Below, piece after piece: positions 44,522 through 52,558 of a stretch of 64,000 bases of DNA (the stretch's first letter is position 1; each line of letters begins with the position of its first letter). A program made the position numbers and the translations under genes. The notes beneath the pieces are model-generated. The model saw only the letters and a program-made list of their open reading frames with translations. It did not search any database and had not been told where the DNA came from. This DNA comes from Bradyrhizobium sp. CCGB12 (GTDB lineage Bacteria > Pseudomonadota > Alphaproteobacteria > Rhizobiales > Xanthobacteraceae). Where the stretch lies: NCBI RefSeq assembly GCF_024199845.1, contig NZ_JANADO010000001.1, forward strand, positions 4,340,001 to 4,404,000, read 5' to 3'.

Positions 44522-45165
44522 GCACCATTCTTCTTACGACGGCGGGCATGCCTAATCGCGACCGCCAGAGCGGCCTTCGTTTCGCTGACGAAATCCTCGA
44601 TCAGCTCCTCGCGCGTGGCATGCGCCGCCTCGCCGGTGAAAAGGCCCTGCTCGGCCAGCATCACCACGCCGTGCAGCGCCGCCCAGATCTTGAGCGCTTG
44701 CCGCTCGCGCAAGTAGCCGACCGCCGGAGCCTCCAGGGCCTCGATCACGAGCGCAAAGGTCTCGCGCGTGGCCTCGTGCAGCTCGCTGCCCTTGGCCGCG
44801 CATGACACGGTGCGCGAGGCGAACATCAGCCGGTAGACGCCGTTACGTCGCAGACCGAAATCGAGCGTGGCTAGCGCGAGCCGCGACAGCTTCGATTGCT
44901 TCGACAGTCCCGCCATCGCCTCCCGCAGGATTGCACTGAGCTGCCGGAACGCCTCCGCCGTCACCGCCGCGATCAAGGCCTCGCGGTCGGCGAAATGCCG
45001 GTATGGCGCCGGCTGCGAGACGCCGAGCTGCTTGGCCAGCGCCTTGATGCTGATCGCCTCGGCGCCGCCCCGCTCCGCTTCGCGCAGCGCGGCCTTGATC
45101 AAGGCATCGCGGAGATCGCCATGGTGGTAGGTCTTCTCGGGCTTGCGAGCGAGTTGTGAACGCAT
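44518..45165 (-). CDS. TetR family transcriptional regulator
   Basis: A 215-residue TetR protein. The N-terminal HTH is HHGDLRDALIKAALREAERG, then ISIKALAKQLGVSQPAPYRH and FADREALIAAVTAEAF. The C-terminal ligand domain includes LRRNGVYRLMFASRTVSC. I chose the ATG at 45165, close to the HTH; an in-frame codon 117 bases upstream would run into the promoter region. It is divergent from the ferredoxin-P450 operon and probably represses it, with the P450 substrate or a related lipid-like compound as inducer. Confidence 0.9.
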   Translation of the reverse strand: MRSQLARKPEKTYHHGDLRDALIKAALREAERGGAEAISIKALAKQLGVSQPAPYRHFADREALIAAVTAEAFRQLSAILREAMAGLSKQSKLSRLALATLDFGLRRNGVYRLMFASRTVSCAAKGSELHEATRETFALVIEALEAPAVGYLRERQALKIWAALHGVVMLAEQGLFTGEAAHATREELIEDFVSETKAALAVAIRHARRRKKNGA

Positions 45166-45181
45166 CTTGAAGCGAAGCCTA

Positions 45182-45235
45182 TAAGTTTGCGCTTGACAGG
45201 GGAAGCCTGCCGCGAATGTAATAGGATATAACTTA
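45182..45235 (+). promoter_or_regulatory. Promoter and possible TetR operator of the ferredoxin-P450 operon
   Basis: TTGACA at 45193-45198 is a consensus -35; TGTAAT at 45217-45222 is a possible -10 with an 18-bp spacer. The half-sites TAAGTT (45182-45187) and AACTTA (45230-45235) form an inverted pair that brackets this promoter, as a repressor operator might. The -35 is convincing; the half-sites are short. Confidence 0.5.
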
Positions 45236-45298
45236 GACAAAGCCCAAACGAGGACACGCGCCGCCTTCGGGTCCGCGCGCACGACCGAGGAAGCCGCA

Positions 45299-45508
45299 AT
45301 GGCAGAGCGACTGAGGGTTCACGTCGATCCCGACAAATGCCAGGGCCACGCCCGCTGCAAGGCGCTCGCGCCGGAGCTGTTCGAGCTCGACGAATACGGC
45401 AACGCCCACGAAGCCGGAGACGGCACCGTTCCGCCGGGTCTGGAAGACAAGGCCTGGCTTGCCAAGTCCAATTGTCCGGAAATCGCAATCGATGTGATCG
45501 AGGAGTAA
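45299..45508 (+). CDS. 3Fe-4S type ferredoxin, P450 electron donor
   Basis: A 69-residue ferredoxin with three cluster cysteines: C14 and C20 in CQGHARC and C59 in NCPEIAI. The CxxxxxC spacing with a histidine in the second-cysteine position of the usual CxxCxxC marks a [3Fe-4S] protein typical of bacterial P450 systems. The opening RVHVDPDKCQGHARC and the acidic C-terminus are characteristic. It precedes the P450 gene by 58 bases and should hand electrons to it. No ferredoxin reductase is encoded in the operon, so a general one is probably used. Confidence 0.92.
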   Translation: MAERLRVHVDPDKCQGHARCKALAPELFELDEYGNAHEAGDGTVPPGLEDKAWLAKSNCPEIAIDVIEE

Positions 45509-45566
45509 CGCGCCTTCCGCGCATTGTGCGTGCCTGCAGCGAACACGAGCCCCTGGGGATTCCGAC

Positions 45567-46787
45567 ATGTCCGACGTCAGCCAGCCCGCCGCTCATCCGC
45601 CCGTGACCGACTGGGTCCACGATTTCGACCACACCGATCCGCAATGGACCGACGACCCCTTCCCGATCTGGGACGAGCTGCGCGCCGCAAGCCCGGTCGT
45701 GCATACGAACCGCTTCCTCGGCTGCTATCTGCCGACGACCTATGAGGCGGTGCGCGAGATCGCCAACGACAGCGAGCATTTCTCCTCACGCCGCATCATC
45801 GTCCGCGATGTGCGTAACGAAATTGCCAAGAACGCGGCTCCGCCGATCACCTCCGATCCGCCCGTGCACAAGCCGGCCAAGCAATTGCTGCTGCCTCCGT
45901 TCACGCCGGACGCGATGAAGAAGCTCGAGCCGCGGGTCCGCGCCATCTGCAACGAGCTGATCGACGGCTTCATCGCCGAGAAGAGCGTGGACGCGGCGGC
46001 GCGCTACACGAAGCACATTCCGGTGCGCGCGATCGCGCACATGCTCGGCATTCCCGAAAGCGACAGCGACCTCTTCGTCAACTGGATCCACATGATCCTG
46101 GAGCTCGGCATCAAGGACGAAACCAAGCTGCTCCAGGCCGTCCAGGAGATGAGCGCTTATTTCAGCGCCCATATCGAGGCGCGCAAGAACAAGCCGACCG
46201 ACGATCTGATCTCCTATCTGATGAATGCCAGGGACAAGGAAGGCAATCCGCTCGAGGACTCCCACGTGCTGGGCTCGCTGCGCCTGCTCCTGATCGCCGG
46301 CATCGACACCACCTGGAGTGCGATCGGCTCCTCGCTCTGGCATCTTGCGAAAACGCCGGCCGATCGCGAGCGGCTGATCGCCGAGCCTGGACTGATCCCG
46401 ACCGCGGTGGAAGAGCTGCTGCGTGCCTATTCGCCGGTGACCATGGCCCGCGAGGTGGTCAAGGAGACCACGATCTCCGGCTGCCCGGTGAAGGCGGGCA
46501 ACATGGTGCTCTTGTCCTTCCCGGCCGCGAACCGCGATCCCAAGATGTTTCCGGACGCTGACAAAGTCGTGATCGACCGCCGGGAGAACCGCCACGCCGC
46601 CTTCGGTCTTGGTATTCACCGCTGCGTCGGTTCCAACCTTGCACGCATGGAGATGCAGGTTGCACTGGAGGAATGGCTGAAGCGGGTTCCCGACTTCGCC
46701 CTCGACCCGGCAGGCACCGTGACCTGGTCGCAAGGCACGGTCAGAGGCCCCCGCCAGTTGCCATTTCTGCTGGGAAAGGCGATGTAG
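45567..46787 (+). CDS. Cytochrome P450
   Basis: A 406-residue soluble bacterial P450. The I-helix is LLIAGIDTTWS, with acid-alcohol residues in AGIDTT. The K-helix ExxR is in AVEELLRAYSP, and the heme loop FGLGIHRCVGSNLARMEM gives Cys353 as the iron ligand. GVRD-type N-terminal helices and no membrane anchor fit a class I system with the upstream ferredoxin. The substrate is unknown; terpenoid, fatty-acid or aromatic hydroxylation are all typical. It is in one operon with the ferredoxin, an MHS transporter, a sulfite-oxidase-like enzyme and an OsmC fusion. Confidence 0.94.
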   Translation: MSDVSQPAAHPPVTDWVHDFDHTDPQWTDDPFPIWDELRAASPVVHTNRFLGCYLPTTYEAVREIANDSEHFSSRRIIVRDVRNEIAKNAAPPITSDPPVHKPAKQLLLPPFTPDAMKKLEPRVRAICNELIDGFIAEKSVDAAARYTKHIPVRAIAHMLGIPESDSDLFVNWIHMILELGIKDETKLLQAVQEMSAYFSAHIEARKNKPTDDLISYLMNARDKEGNPLEDSHVLGSLRLLLIAGIDTTWSAIGSSLWHLAKTPADRERLIAEPGLIPTAVEELLRAYSPVTMAREVVKETTISGCPVKAGNMVLLSFPAANRDPKMFPDADKVVIDRRENRHAAFGLGIHRCVGSNLARMEMQVALEEWLKRVPDFALDPAGTVTWSQGTVRGPRQLPFLLGKAM

Positions 46788-46816
46788 ACCTCTCCAAACA
46801 TGCGGAAAGGCCGGAC

Positions 46817-48139
46817 GTGACTGAGCAAGCAATCCAACCGGCCTCCGACCACCTTGACCTCGCCGACGCCCAGCGGCGGATCAAGGCGATCTTCATCGGC
46901 TCGATCGGCAATCTCGTCGAGTGGTACGATTTCTACGCCTATACGGCATTTGCGCTTTACTTCGCTCCCGCATTCTTCCCCGGTAACGACCCTGTCGTCC
47001 AGCAACTGAACGTCGCCGTCGTATTCGCGGCGACTTTCCTGATGCGGCCTCTGGGCGGCTGGTTCTTCGGCTATCTCGCCGACCATTTCGGCCGCCGCAT
47101 CTCGCTCACGCTGTCCGTCGTCTTCATGTGCTTCGGCTCGCTGATCATCGCGCTGACGCCGACCTATGCCACGATCGGCTTCGCCGCACCGGTGATCCTG
47201 GCGCTCGCCCGCGTCATCGAGGGCCTGAGCCTCGGCGGCGAATACGGTGCCAGCGCCACTTACCTCAGCGAAGTCGCCGACCCCAAGCACCGCGGCTTCT
47301 ATTCCAGCTTTCAGTACGTGACGCTGATCGGTGGCCAGCTCACCGCGATCATCGTGCTGCTGCTCCTGCAAAAGGTCTTCCTCACGCCGCAGGAGCTGAA
47401 GGACTGGGGTTGGCGTATCCCCTTCGCGATCGGCGCAGCGCTTGCGATCTTTGCCGCGGTGATGCGGCGCGGCCTGCACGAGACGGAGGCGTTCGAGGAA
47501 GCCAAGAAGGTGGTGAAGCCGACCGGCTCGATCGCCAACCTGCTGCGTTATCCGCGCGAGCTGCTGCTCGTGGTTGGTCTCACCGCCGGCGGCACCGCGG
47601 CGTTCTACACTTTCACCACCTACATGCAGACCTTCGTCAAGCTTTCGGTCGGGCTGACCGAAGACCAGACCACTTTCGTGATCTTCGGCACGCTGATCTT
47701 CGCGACCATCCTCCAGCCGATCTATGGCGCGATCTCCGACAAGATCGGACGCAAGCCGCTACTGATCTTCTTCGGTGTCGCCGGCACGCTCGCGACGGTG
47801 CCGCTGTTGATGACGCTGAAGGAGACCAAATCGCCCTTCATCGCATTCATCCTGATCTGCGCCGCCTGGCTGTTCGTCGCCGGCTACACCTCGATCAACG
47901 CGGTGGTGAAGGCCGAGCTGTTCCCGACCAATGTCCGCGCGCTCGGCGTCGGCCTGCCCTATGCCATCACGGTCTCGATCTTCGGCGGCACGGCGCCGGC
48001 GATCGCGCTCTATTTCAAGAGCATCGGGCGCGAGGAATGGTTCTATTTCTATCTTGCCGGCATCATCTGCCTGTCGCTGATCATCTATGCTACCATGCGC
48101 GACACCAAGCACGCCTCCGCGATGCATCGGCACGAGTAG
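46817..48139 (+). CDS. MFS transporter, MHS (metabolite:H+ symporter) family
   Basis: A 440-residue 12-TM major facilitator. FIGSIGNLVEWYDFYAYT at TM1 and FLMRPLGGWFFGYLADHFGR between TM2 and TM3 are the MHS signature, as in KgtP, ProP and ShiA. RVIEGLSLGGEYGASATYL follows. The start is taken as GTG at 46817 with GGAAAGG at 46804-46810; the frame is open upstream inside the P450 gene. It should import an organic acid or zwitterion by proton symport. Its place directly after the P450 gene suggests it brings in the P450 substrate or a related acid. Confidence 0.9.
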   Translation: MTEQAIQPASDHLDLADAQRRIKAIFIGSIGNLVEWYDFYAYTAFALYFAPAFFPGNDPVVQQLNVAVVFAATFLMRPLGGWFFGYLADHFGRRISLTLSVVFMCFGSLIIALTPTYATIGFAAPVILALARVIEGLSLGGEYGASATYLSEVADPKHRGFYSSFQYVTLIGGQLTAIIVLLLLQKVFLTPQELKDWGWRIPFAIGAALAIFAAVMRRGLHETEAFEEAKKVVKPTGSIANLLRYPRELLLVVGLTAGGTAAFYTFTTYMQTFVKLSVGLTEDQTTFVIFGTLIFATILQPIYGAISDKIGRKPLLIFFGVAGTLATVPLLMTLKETKSPFIAFILICAAWLFVAGYTSINAVVKAELFPTNVRALGVGLPYAITVSIFGGTAPAIALYFKSIGREEWFYFYLAGIICLSLIIYATMRDTKHASAMHRHE

Positions 48140-48142
48140 ACC

Positions 48143-48802
48143 ATGGCCGACGAGACGCCCTTCGACAGCAAGCTGACGCGCACCAAGGAGAAATGGGCGC
48201 GTGAGGGCCGCTTTCTCACAGGGAAGATCACGCGGCCGGAGGACGAGAGGCTGCCGCCCGGCCAGCACCTCACCAAGGACTGGCCTGTGCTCGATCTCGG
48301 CGTCGTGCCCCCTGTGTCGCGCGAACGCTGGCGGCTCGACGTCTATGGCGCGGTCGAGACGCCCGTGTTCTGGACATTCGCCGAATTCGCCGCGCAGAAG
48401 CAGGTGTGGTTCACCTCCGACATCCATTGCGTGACGACTTGGTCGCGCTACGACAACGAGTGGGAAGGGCTCGCGACACGTGAACTGCTCGCGGCCTGCC
48501 AGCCGCGCGAGGATGCGCGCTTCGTCGTGCTCCATTCCTACGACGGCTACACCACCAATCTCGCGCTGGAAGACTTTGCCGCCGAGGATGCGCTGCTCGC
48601 CCATAGCTGGTCGGGTCAGCCGTTGACGGAGGAGCATGGCGGCCCTGTGCGGCTGGTCGTGCCGCAACTGTATTTCTGGAAGAGCGCCAAATGGCTCCAG
48701 GCGATCGAGTTCCTGACCGAGGATGCGCCGGGCTTCTGGGAAGTCCGTGGCTATCATAACCGTGGCGATCCCTGGGCCGAGCAGCGCTATTCAGACGATT
48801 GA
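48143..48802 (+). CDS. Sulfite oxidase-like molybdopterin oxidoreductase
   Basis: A 219-residue single-domain protein of the sulfite-oxidase/YedY molybdopterin family. The molybdenum-ligand cysteine is C96 in FTSDIHCVTTWSRYDNEW. WSGQPLTEEHGGPVRLVVPQ and FWKSAKWLQAIEFL are the standard MPT-binding and core segments. There is no Tat signal and no heme or dimerisation domain, so it acts in the cytoplasm. Relatives of this length are annotated only as sulfite-oxidase-like. It follows the transporter gene by 3 bases. Confidence 0.9.
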   Translation: MADETPFDSKLTRTKEKWAREGRFLTGKITRPEDERLPPGQHLTKDWPVLDLGVVPPVSRERWRLDVYGAVETPVFWTFAEFAAQKQVWFTSDIHCVTTWSRYDNEWEGLATRELLAACQPREDARFVVLHSYDGYTTNLALEDFAAEDALLAHSWSGQPLTEEHGGPVRLVVPQLYFWKSAKWLQAIEFLTEDAPGFWEVRGYHNRGDPWAEQRYSDD

Positions 48803-48827
48803 TTTTAGGCAACGACGGGGGAAGCCC

Positions 48828-50051
48828 ATGCCGACGGAACGTTTTCAATTCACCGGCGAAGGCGGCCATCAGCTTTCAGCAGCGCTCGAACTGCCGGACG
48901 GTGAGCCCGCGGCCTTCGCACTGTTCGCGCATTGCTTCACCTGCGGCAAGGACACGCTGGCGGCCAAGCGCATCGCGGTCGCGCTTGCCGCCAAGGGTAT
49001 CGCGGTGCTGCGGTTCGACTTCACCGGGCTCGGCTCCAGCGAGGGCGATTTCGCCAATTCCACGTTCTCCTCCAACGTTACCGATCTCGTGCGCGCGGCC
49101 GATCATCTGCGCAGCGTCCGCAAGGCGCCGTCGGTCCTGATTGGCCACAGCCTCGGCGGCGCGGCGATCCTCGCGGCAGCGGGACAAATTCCGGACGCCA
49201 AGGCGGTCGTGACCATTGCAGCGCCGTCCGATCCGGCCCACGTCACCGGTCTCTTTAGGGAGCATCTCGACAACATCCGCACCCAGGGCGAGGTCGAAGT
49301 CTCGCTCGCCGGACGCCCGTTCCGGATCAAGCGCGAATTCCTCGACGACATCGCCGAGCACGAGCTGATGAAGGACATCACCGGCTTGCACAAGGCGCTT
49401 CTCGTGATGCATTCACCCGTCGACGACACCGTCGGCATCGACAATGCGACAAAGATTTTCGTCGCAGCAAAACATCCCAAGAGCTTCGTCTCGCTCGACC
49501 ACGCCGACCATCTACTGACGAAACCGGCCGACGCTCTCTACGCGGCCGACGTAATCGCGGCCTGGGCAAGCCGCTACATCGACACTGCAAGGCCCGCGAA
49601 AACGATGGATCTCGCCGAAGTACCGCGCAAGGTGGTGGTGCAGGAGACCCGCAAGAGCAAATTCAACCAGATCATCACCATCGGGCCACATCATCTGGTG
49701 GCGGACGAACCGGTGACCGCGGGCGGCGAGGATGCCGGACCCGGGCCCTATGATTTCCTTCTCGCCGGCTTGGGCGCCTGCACCTCCATGACCATGCGCC
49801 TCTATGCCGACCGCAAATCGCTGCCGCTCGATCGCGTCACAGTCTCGCTGAAACATTCCAAGATCCATGCCAAGGACTGCGCGGAGTGCGAGACGCGCGA
49901 GGGCATGCTCGACCAGATCGAGCGCGACATCGCGATGGACGGCGCGCTCGATGCCGAGCAGCGCAAGAAACTGATGGAGATCGCCGACAAATGCCCGGTG
50001 CACCGGACGTTGACGTCGGAGATCCGCATCGTGACGAAGGCGGTGGACTAG
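48828..50051 (+). CDS. Bifunctional alpha/beta hydrolase - OsmC fusion protein
   Basis: A 407-residue natural fusion. Residues about 1-255 form an alpha/beta hydrolase with the nucleophile Ser108 in GHSLGG, the acid region MHSPVDDTV and the histidine of LDHADHLL. Residues about 265-407 form an OsmC/Ohr domain with the two redox cysteines C318 (GLGACTSMTM) and C389 (DKCPVHRTL). The fusion recurs in proteobacteria and joins ester or thioester hydrolysis to peroxide reduction. The ATG at 48828 starts the hydrolase domain cleanly. It is the last gene of the P450 operon, consistent with handling of oxidised products. Confidence 0.92.
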   Translation: MPTERFQFTGEGGHQLSAALELPDGEPAAFALFAHCFTCGKDTLAAKRIAVALAAKGIAVLRFDFTGLGSSEGDFANSTFSSNVTDLVRAADHLRSVRKAPSVLIGHSLGGAAILAAAGQIPDAKAVVTIAAPSDPAHVTGLFREHLDNIRTQGEVEVSLAGRPFRIKREFLDDIAEHELMKDITGLHKALLVMHSPVDDTVGIDNATKIFVAAKHPKSFVSLDHADHLLTKPADALYAADVIAAWASRYIDTARPAKTMDLAEVPRKVVVQETRKSKFNQIITIGPHHLVADEPVTAGGEDAGPGPYDFLLAGLGACTSMTMRLYADRKSLPLDRVTVSLKHSKIHAKDCAECETREGMLDQIERDIAMDGALDAEQRKKLMEIADKCPVHRTLTSEIRIVTKAVD

Positions 50052-50064
50052 CGCATTATTGTTT

Positions 50065-50111
50065 GAGCATGATCTTTTCGGAAAACCGCCTCACACTCTT
50101 CCGGATCATGC
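50065..50111. repeat. Short inverted repeat (GCATGATC/GATCATGC)
   Basis: GAGCATGATCTTTTCGGAAA pairs partly with CTTCCGGATCATGC; the arms GCATGATC (50067-50074) and GATCATGC (50104-50111) are perfect. It lies between the convergent OsmC-fusion and MocR genes and may terminate both. From memory this unit is also common in Bradyrhizobium intergenic DNA. Confidence 0.78.
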
Positions 50112-50112
50112 C

Positions 50113-51561
50113 CTAGAAGCACGACGCCATCGTCCGCAACGCCGCGCTGATCTCGTTCTCTCGCCACGCCGCAAAGCCGAGCAGCAGGCCATGATCGCGC
50201 GGCTTGCCGAGCGCCAGGCTCGACAGGGCTCGCGTCACAACGCCCGCCGCAACGAGCCGCTTCACCACCGCCTGATCGGCACGACCACGCTTGAGACGAG
50301 CCACGAGCTGGATTCCGCCCGAGGGCACTTCGGCCGAAAGCACCTCGCCCAGATGATGCTCGAGTCCCTCAACGAGGTGATCGCGGCGCGCGTGATAGAG
50401 TCGGCGCATGCGACGCAGATGCGCCAGGAAGTGCCCATCGCTGATGAATTCAGCCAGCGCTTCCTGGATGTGACTGGCGGCGATCAGCCCCATGTGCCGC
50501 TGCGCGATCTCCAAGGTGCCGACCAGCGCCGGCGGCGCGACGAGATAGCCAAGCCGGATATCGGACGTCATCGCCTTCGAGAAGGTGCCGACATAGAACA
50601 CACGGCCGTGCGCGTCGAGCCCCTGCAGGGCCGGCACCGGCCGGCTGTCGTAGTGGAATTCGCCGTCGTAATCGTCCTCCACGATCCAGGTCTTGCCGGG
50701 CCGGCTTGTCCTGAGAAACTCGGTGCGGCGCTCCAGCGACATCAGCCGCCCGGTTGGGTGCTGATGCGACGGCGTCATGAAGACGAGCTTTGGCGCAAGT
50801 ACGTCCGGCATCCGCTGCATGCCCTGCTCGTCCAGCTCCACGCCGATCACGCGCGCACCGGACCCACGGAAGGCAGCCGCGGCGCCGGGATAGCCGGGAT
50901 CCTCGACCCAGACCTCGTCACCTGGCGTAATGAGCACGGCCGCGATCAAGGTCAACGCAGCCTGTGCACTTGGCAGGATCATGATCTGCTCTGCGGTGGC
51001 GCGGACACCCCGGCTGGTCGCCAGATAATGCGCCAGCGCCTCACGCAGCCGCGTCCGGTTCACCGGGCCGAGCTCGCGCTTGACGGCACGCACGGCACTG
51101 CCGCGCAAGCAGCGCGCCCAGATCTCGTTCGGAAACTCCCTGAAATCGCCGTGCCCCGGACGTAACGGCCTGAGCGGTGCCTGATAGGACATCGGCCAGT
51201 CAGTCTGCTTGAGCTTCGACGCCCAGGGCGAGAGCCGCGGCTTGACAGGGCGGATGCTCGAAGCGACGGCGCCCGCCCCTTCGGCGCGCTCATCGCCGTC
51301 GATCGTCACCACCGCCCGGCGCCCGTGTGACGCCGTCAAATATCCCTCGGCAGCGAGTTGCTCGAACGCATAGGTGACGGTGTTGCGCGAAACGCCAAGC
51401 TCACTCGCAAGCCGGCGGCTCGACGGCAACACGTAACCTTTGCCCAGGCTTCCGGCAGCGATCAGGTTTCGAAGCCGGCTCGTCAATTGGACGACCAGGC
51501 CCTCATCGCCGGCCCGCTTCAGGTTGATCAGGCCGGAGATCATGCTTTCCGAAACTGGCAC
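50113..51561 (-). CDS. MocR/PdxR-type regulator (GntR HTH + aminotransferase domain)
   Basis: A 482-residue chimeric regulator. The N-terminal winged helix of the GntR type is at about residues 18-80 (SSRRLASELGVSRNTVTYAF). A class I aminotransferase-like domain follows with the PLP lysine at about 329 (YVGTFSKAMTSDIRLGYL). The start is GTG at 51561, supported by AAGGA five bases upstream in the leftward reading; an ATG at 51543 has no good ribosome site. MocR regulators sense PLP or an amino acid. It is divergent from an EamA exporter, a common pairing, and probably controls it. Confidence 0.92.
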   Translation of the reverse strand: MPVSESMISGLINLKRAGDEGLVVQLTSRLRNLIAAGSLGKGYVLPSSRRLASELGVSRNTVTYAFEQLAAEGYLTASHGRRAVVTIDGDERAEGAGAVASSIRPVKPRLSPWASKLKQTDWPMSYQAPLRPLRPGHGDFREFPNEIWARCLRGSAVRAVKRELGPVNRTRLREALAHYLATSRGVRATAEQIMILPSAQAALTLIAAVLITPGDEVWVEDPGYPGAAAAFRGSGARVIGVELDEQGMQRMPDVLAPKLVFMTPSHQHPTGRLMSLERRTEFLRTSRPGKTWIVEDDYDGEFHYDSRPVPALQGLDAHGRVFYVGTFSKAMTSDIRLGYLVAPPALVGTLEIAQRHMGLIAASHIQEALAEFISDGHFLAHLRRMRRLYHARRDHLVEGLEHHLGEVLSAEVPSGGIQLVARLKRGRADQAVVKRLVAAGVVTRALSSLALGKPRDHGLLLGFAAWRENEISAALRTMASCF

Positions 51562-51598
51562 CTTATTCCTTTTCGATCTGGCACTTTTTCAGGTGCCA
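51556..51598. promoter_or_regulatory. TGGCAC repeat array between the MocR gene and the exporter
   Basis: Three copies of one motif occur: TGGCACC at 51556-51562, TGGCAC at 51579-51584 and the inverted GGTGCCA at 51592-51598. The two direct copies are 23 bp apart, two helical turns, as is usual for MocR operators. The first overlaps the MocR GTG start codon, which would allow autorepression. Confidence 0.62.
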
Positions 51599-51643
51599 AA
51601 TGGGATGCTATCCGCCGTACCGGACTGCTTCAAGGATTTTACG

Positions 51644-52558
51644 ATGAACTCCCTTTCGCCTCGCGCGGCCATCGGTCTGTTCCTCATCGTCGTGCTAGCC
51701 TGGGGCGTGAACTGGTCGGTCACGAAACAGCTCGTGCAGTTCCTTCCGCCACTGTGGACGTCAGCGATCCGGAGCTGGATCGCGCTGGCTGGATTGATCG
51801 TGATCCTCGGACTGAGCAAGAATCTGGTGATCCCGGAGCGGCACGACATTCCGGTGATCCTGAGCGTGGCGCTGCTGCACATGACGGTGTTCTCGGTCCT
51901 TGTTGCGGCCGGCGTGCGCTTCCTGCCCGCGAGCAAGGCCATCGTGCTCGGTTACACCACCCCACTCTGGGTCGCGATCGCCGCGCCCTTGCTGGGAAAG
52001 GATACGCTGACCGCGTCAAAGCTCGCCGGCGCCCTGCTCGGATTGATAGGCCTTGCCGTGATCCTGAATCCGGCGTCGATCGACTGGACCAATGACAACG
52101 CTGTCCTCGGCGCCGGCATGGTCATCCTGGCCGCGATCTCCTGGGCGGCGAACATCATCTATATCCGCGCGCATCGCTGGATCGCCTCGCCGCTCCAGCT
52201 CCTGATCTGGCAGGTGCTCGTCGCGACAATCGTGCTGTCAGTCAGCGCGACGGTCGTCGATGGACTGCCTCACGCGGAATGGTCGTGGAAGCTCGTTCTG
52301 CTGTTCCTGTACTCGGGGCTGATCGGAACGGCGCTGGCCTATTGGGCGATGTCGATGGTCAACAAGAGCATTTCGGCCCTGACGACCTCGCTCGGCACCA
52401 CCGGGACGCCGCTGGTCGGTATCGCCAGTGCTGCGATCCTGCTGGGCGAACCTATCGACATGAGCCTTGCTGTCGCGGCCGGACTGATCGTCACCGGCAT
52501 CGGCCTTGCGACGCTGGGCGACCGGATGCTGCGCGGTCAGGCCACGGCAAGCAGCTGA
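51644..52558 (+). CDS. EamA/DMT family transporter
   Basis: A 304-residue membrane protein with 10 predicted TM segments in two EamA repeats: WGVNWSVTKQLVQFLPPLW in the first and ISWAANIIYIRAHRWI, then YSGLIGTALAYWAMSMVNK, in the second. AAGGA at 51632-51636 precedes the ATG; the frame is open upstream but only antisense to the MocR gene. DMT proteins of this type export amino acids, their analogues or other metabolites. Control by the divergent MocR regulator is likely, so the cargo may be an amino compound or B6-related. The 3' end overlaps the convergent YeeE gene by 22 bases. Confidence 0.9.
   Translation: MNSLSPRAAIGLFLIVVLAWGVNWSVTKQLVQFLPPLWTSAIRSWIALAGLIVILGLSKNLVIPERHDIPVILSVALLHMTVFSVLVAAGVRFLPASKAIVLGYTTPLWVAIAAPLLGKDTLTASKLAGALLGLIGLAVILNPASIDWTNDNAVLGAGMVILAAISWAANIIYIRAHRWIASPLQLLIWQVLVATIVLSVSATVVDGLPHAEWSWKLVLLFLYSGLIGTALAYWAMSMVNKSISALTTSLGTTGTPLVGIASAAILLGEPIDMSLAVAAGLIVTGIGLATLGDRMLRGQATASS

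Noticed and set aside
45099..45779. Long - strand frame over the TetR-ferredoxin promoter
   Set aside because: It crosses the promoter and the antisense of the ferredoxin gene, with no start signal and no domain.
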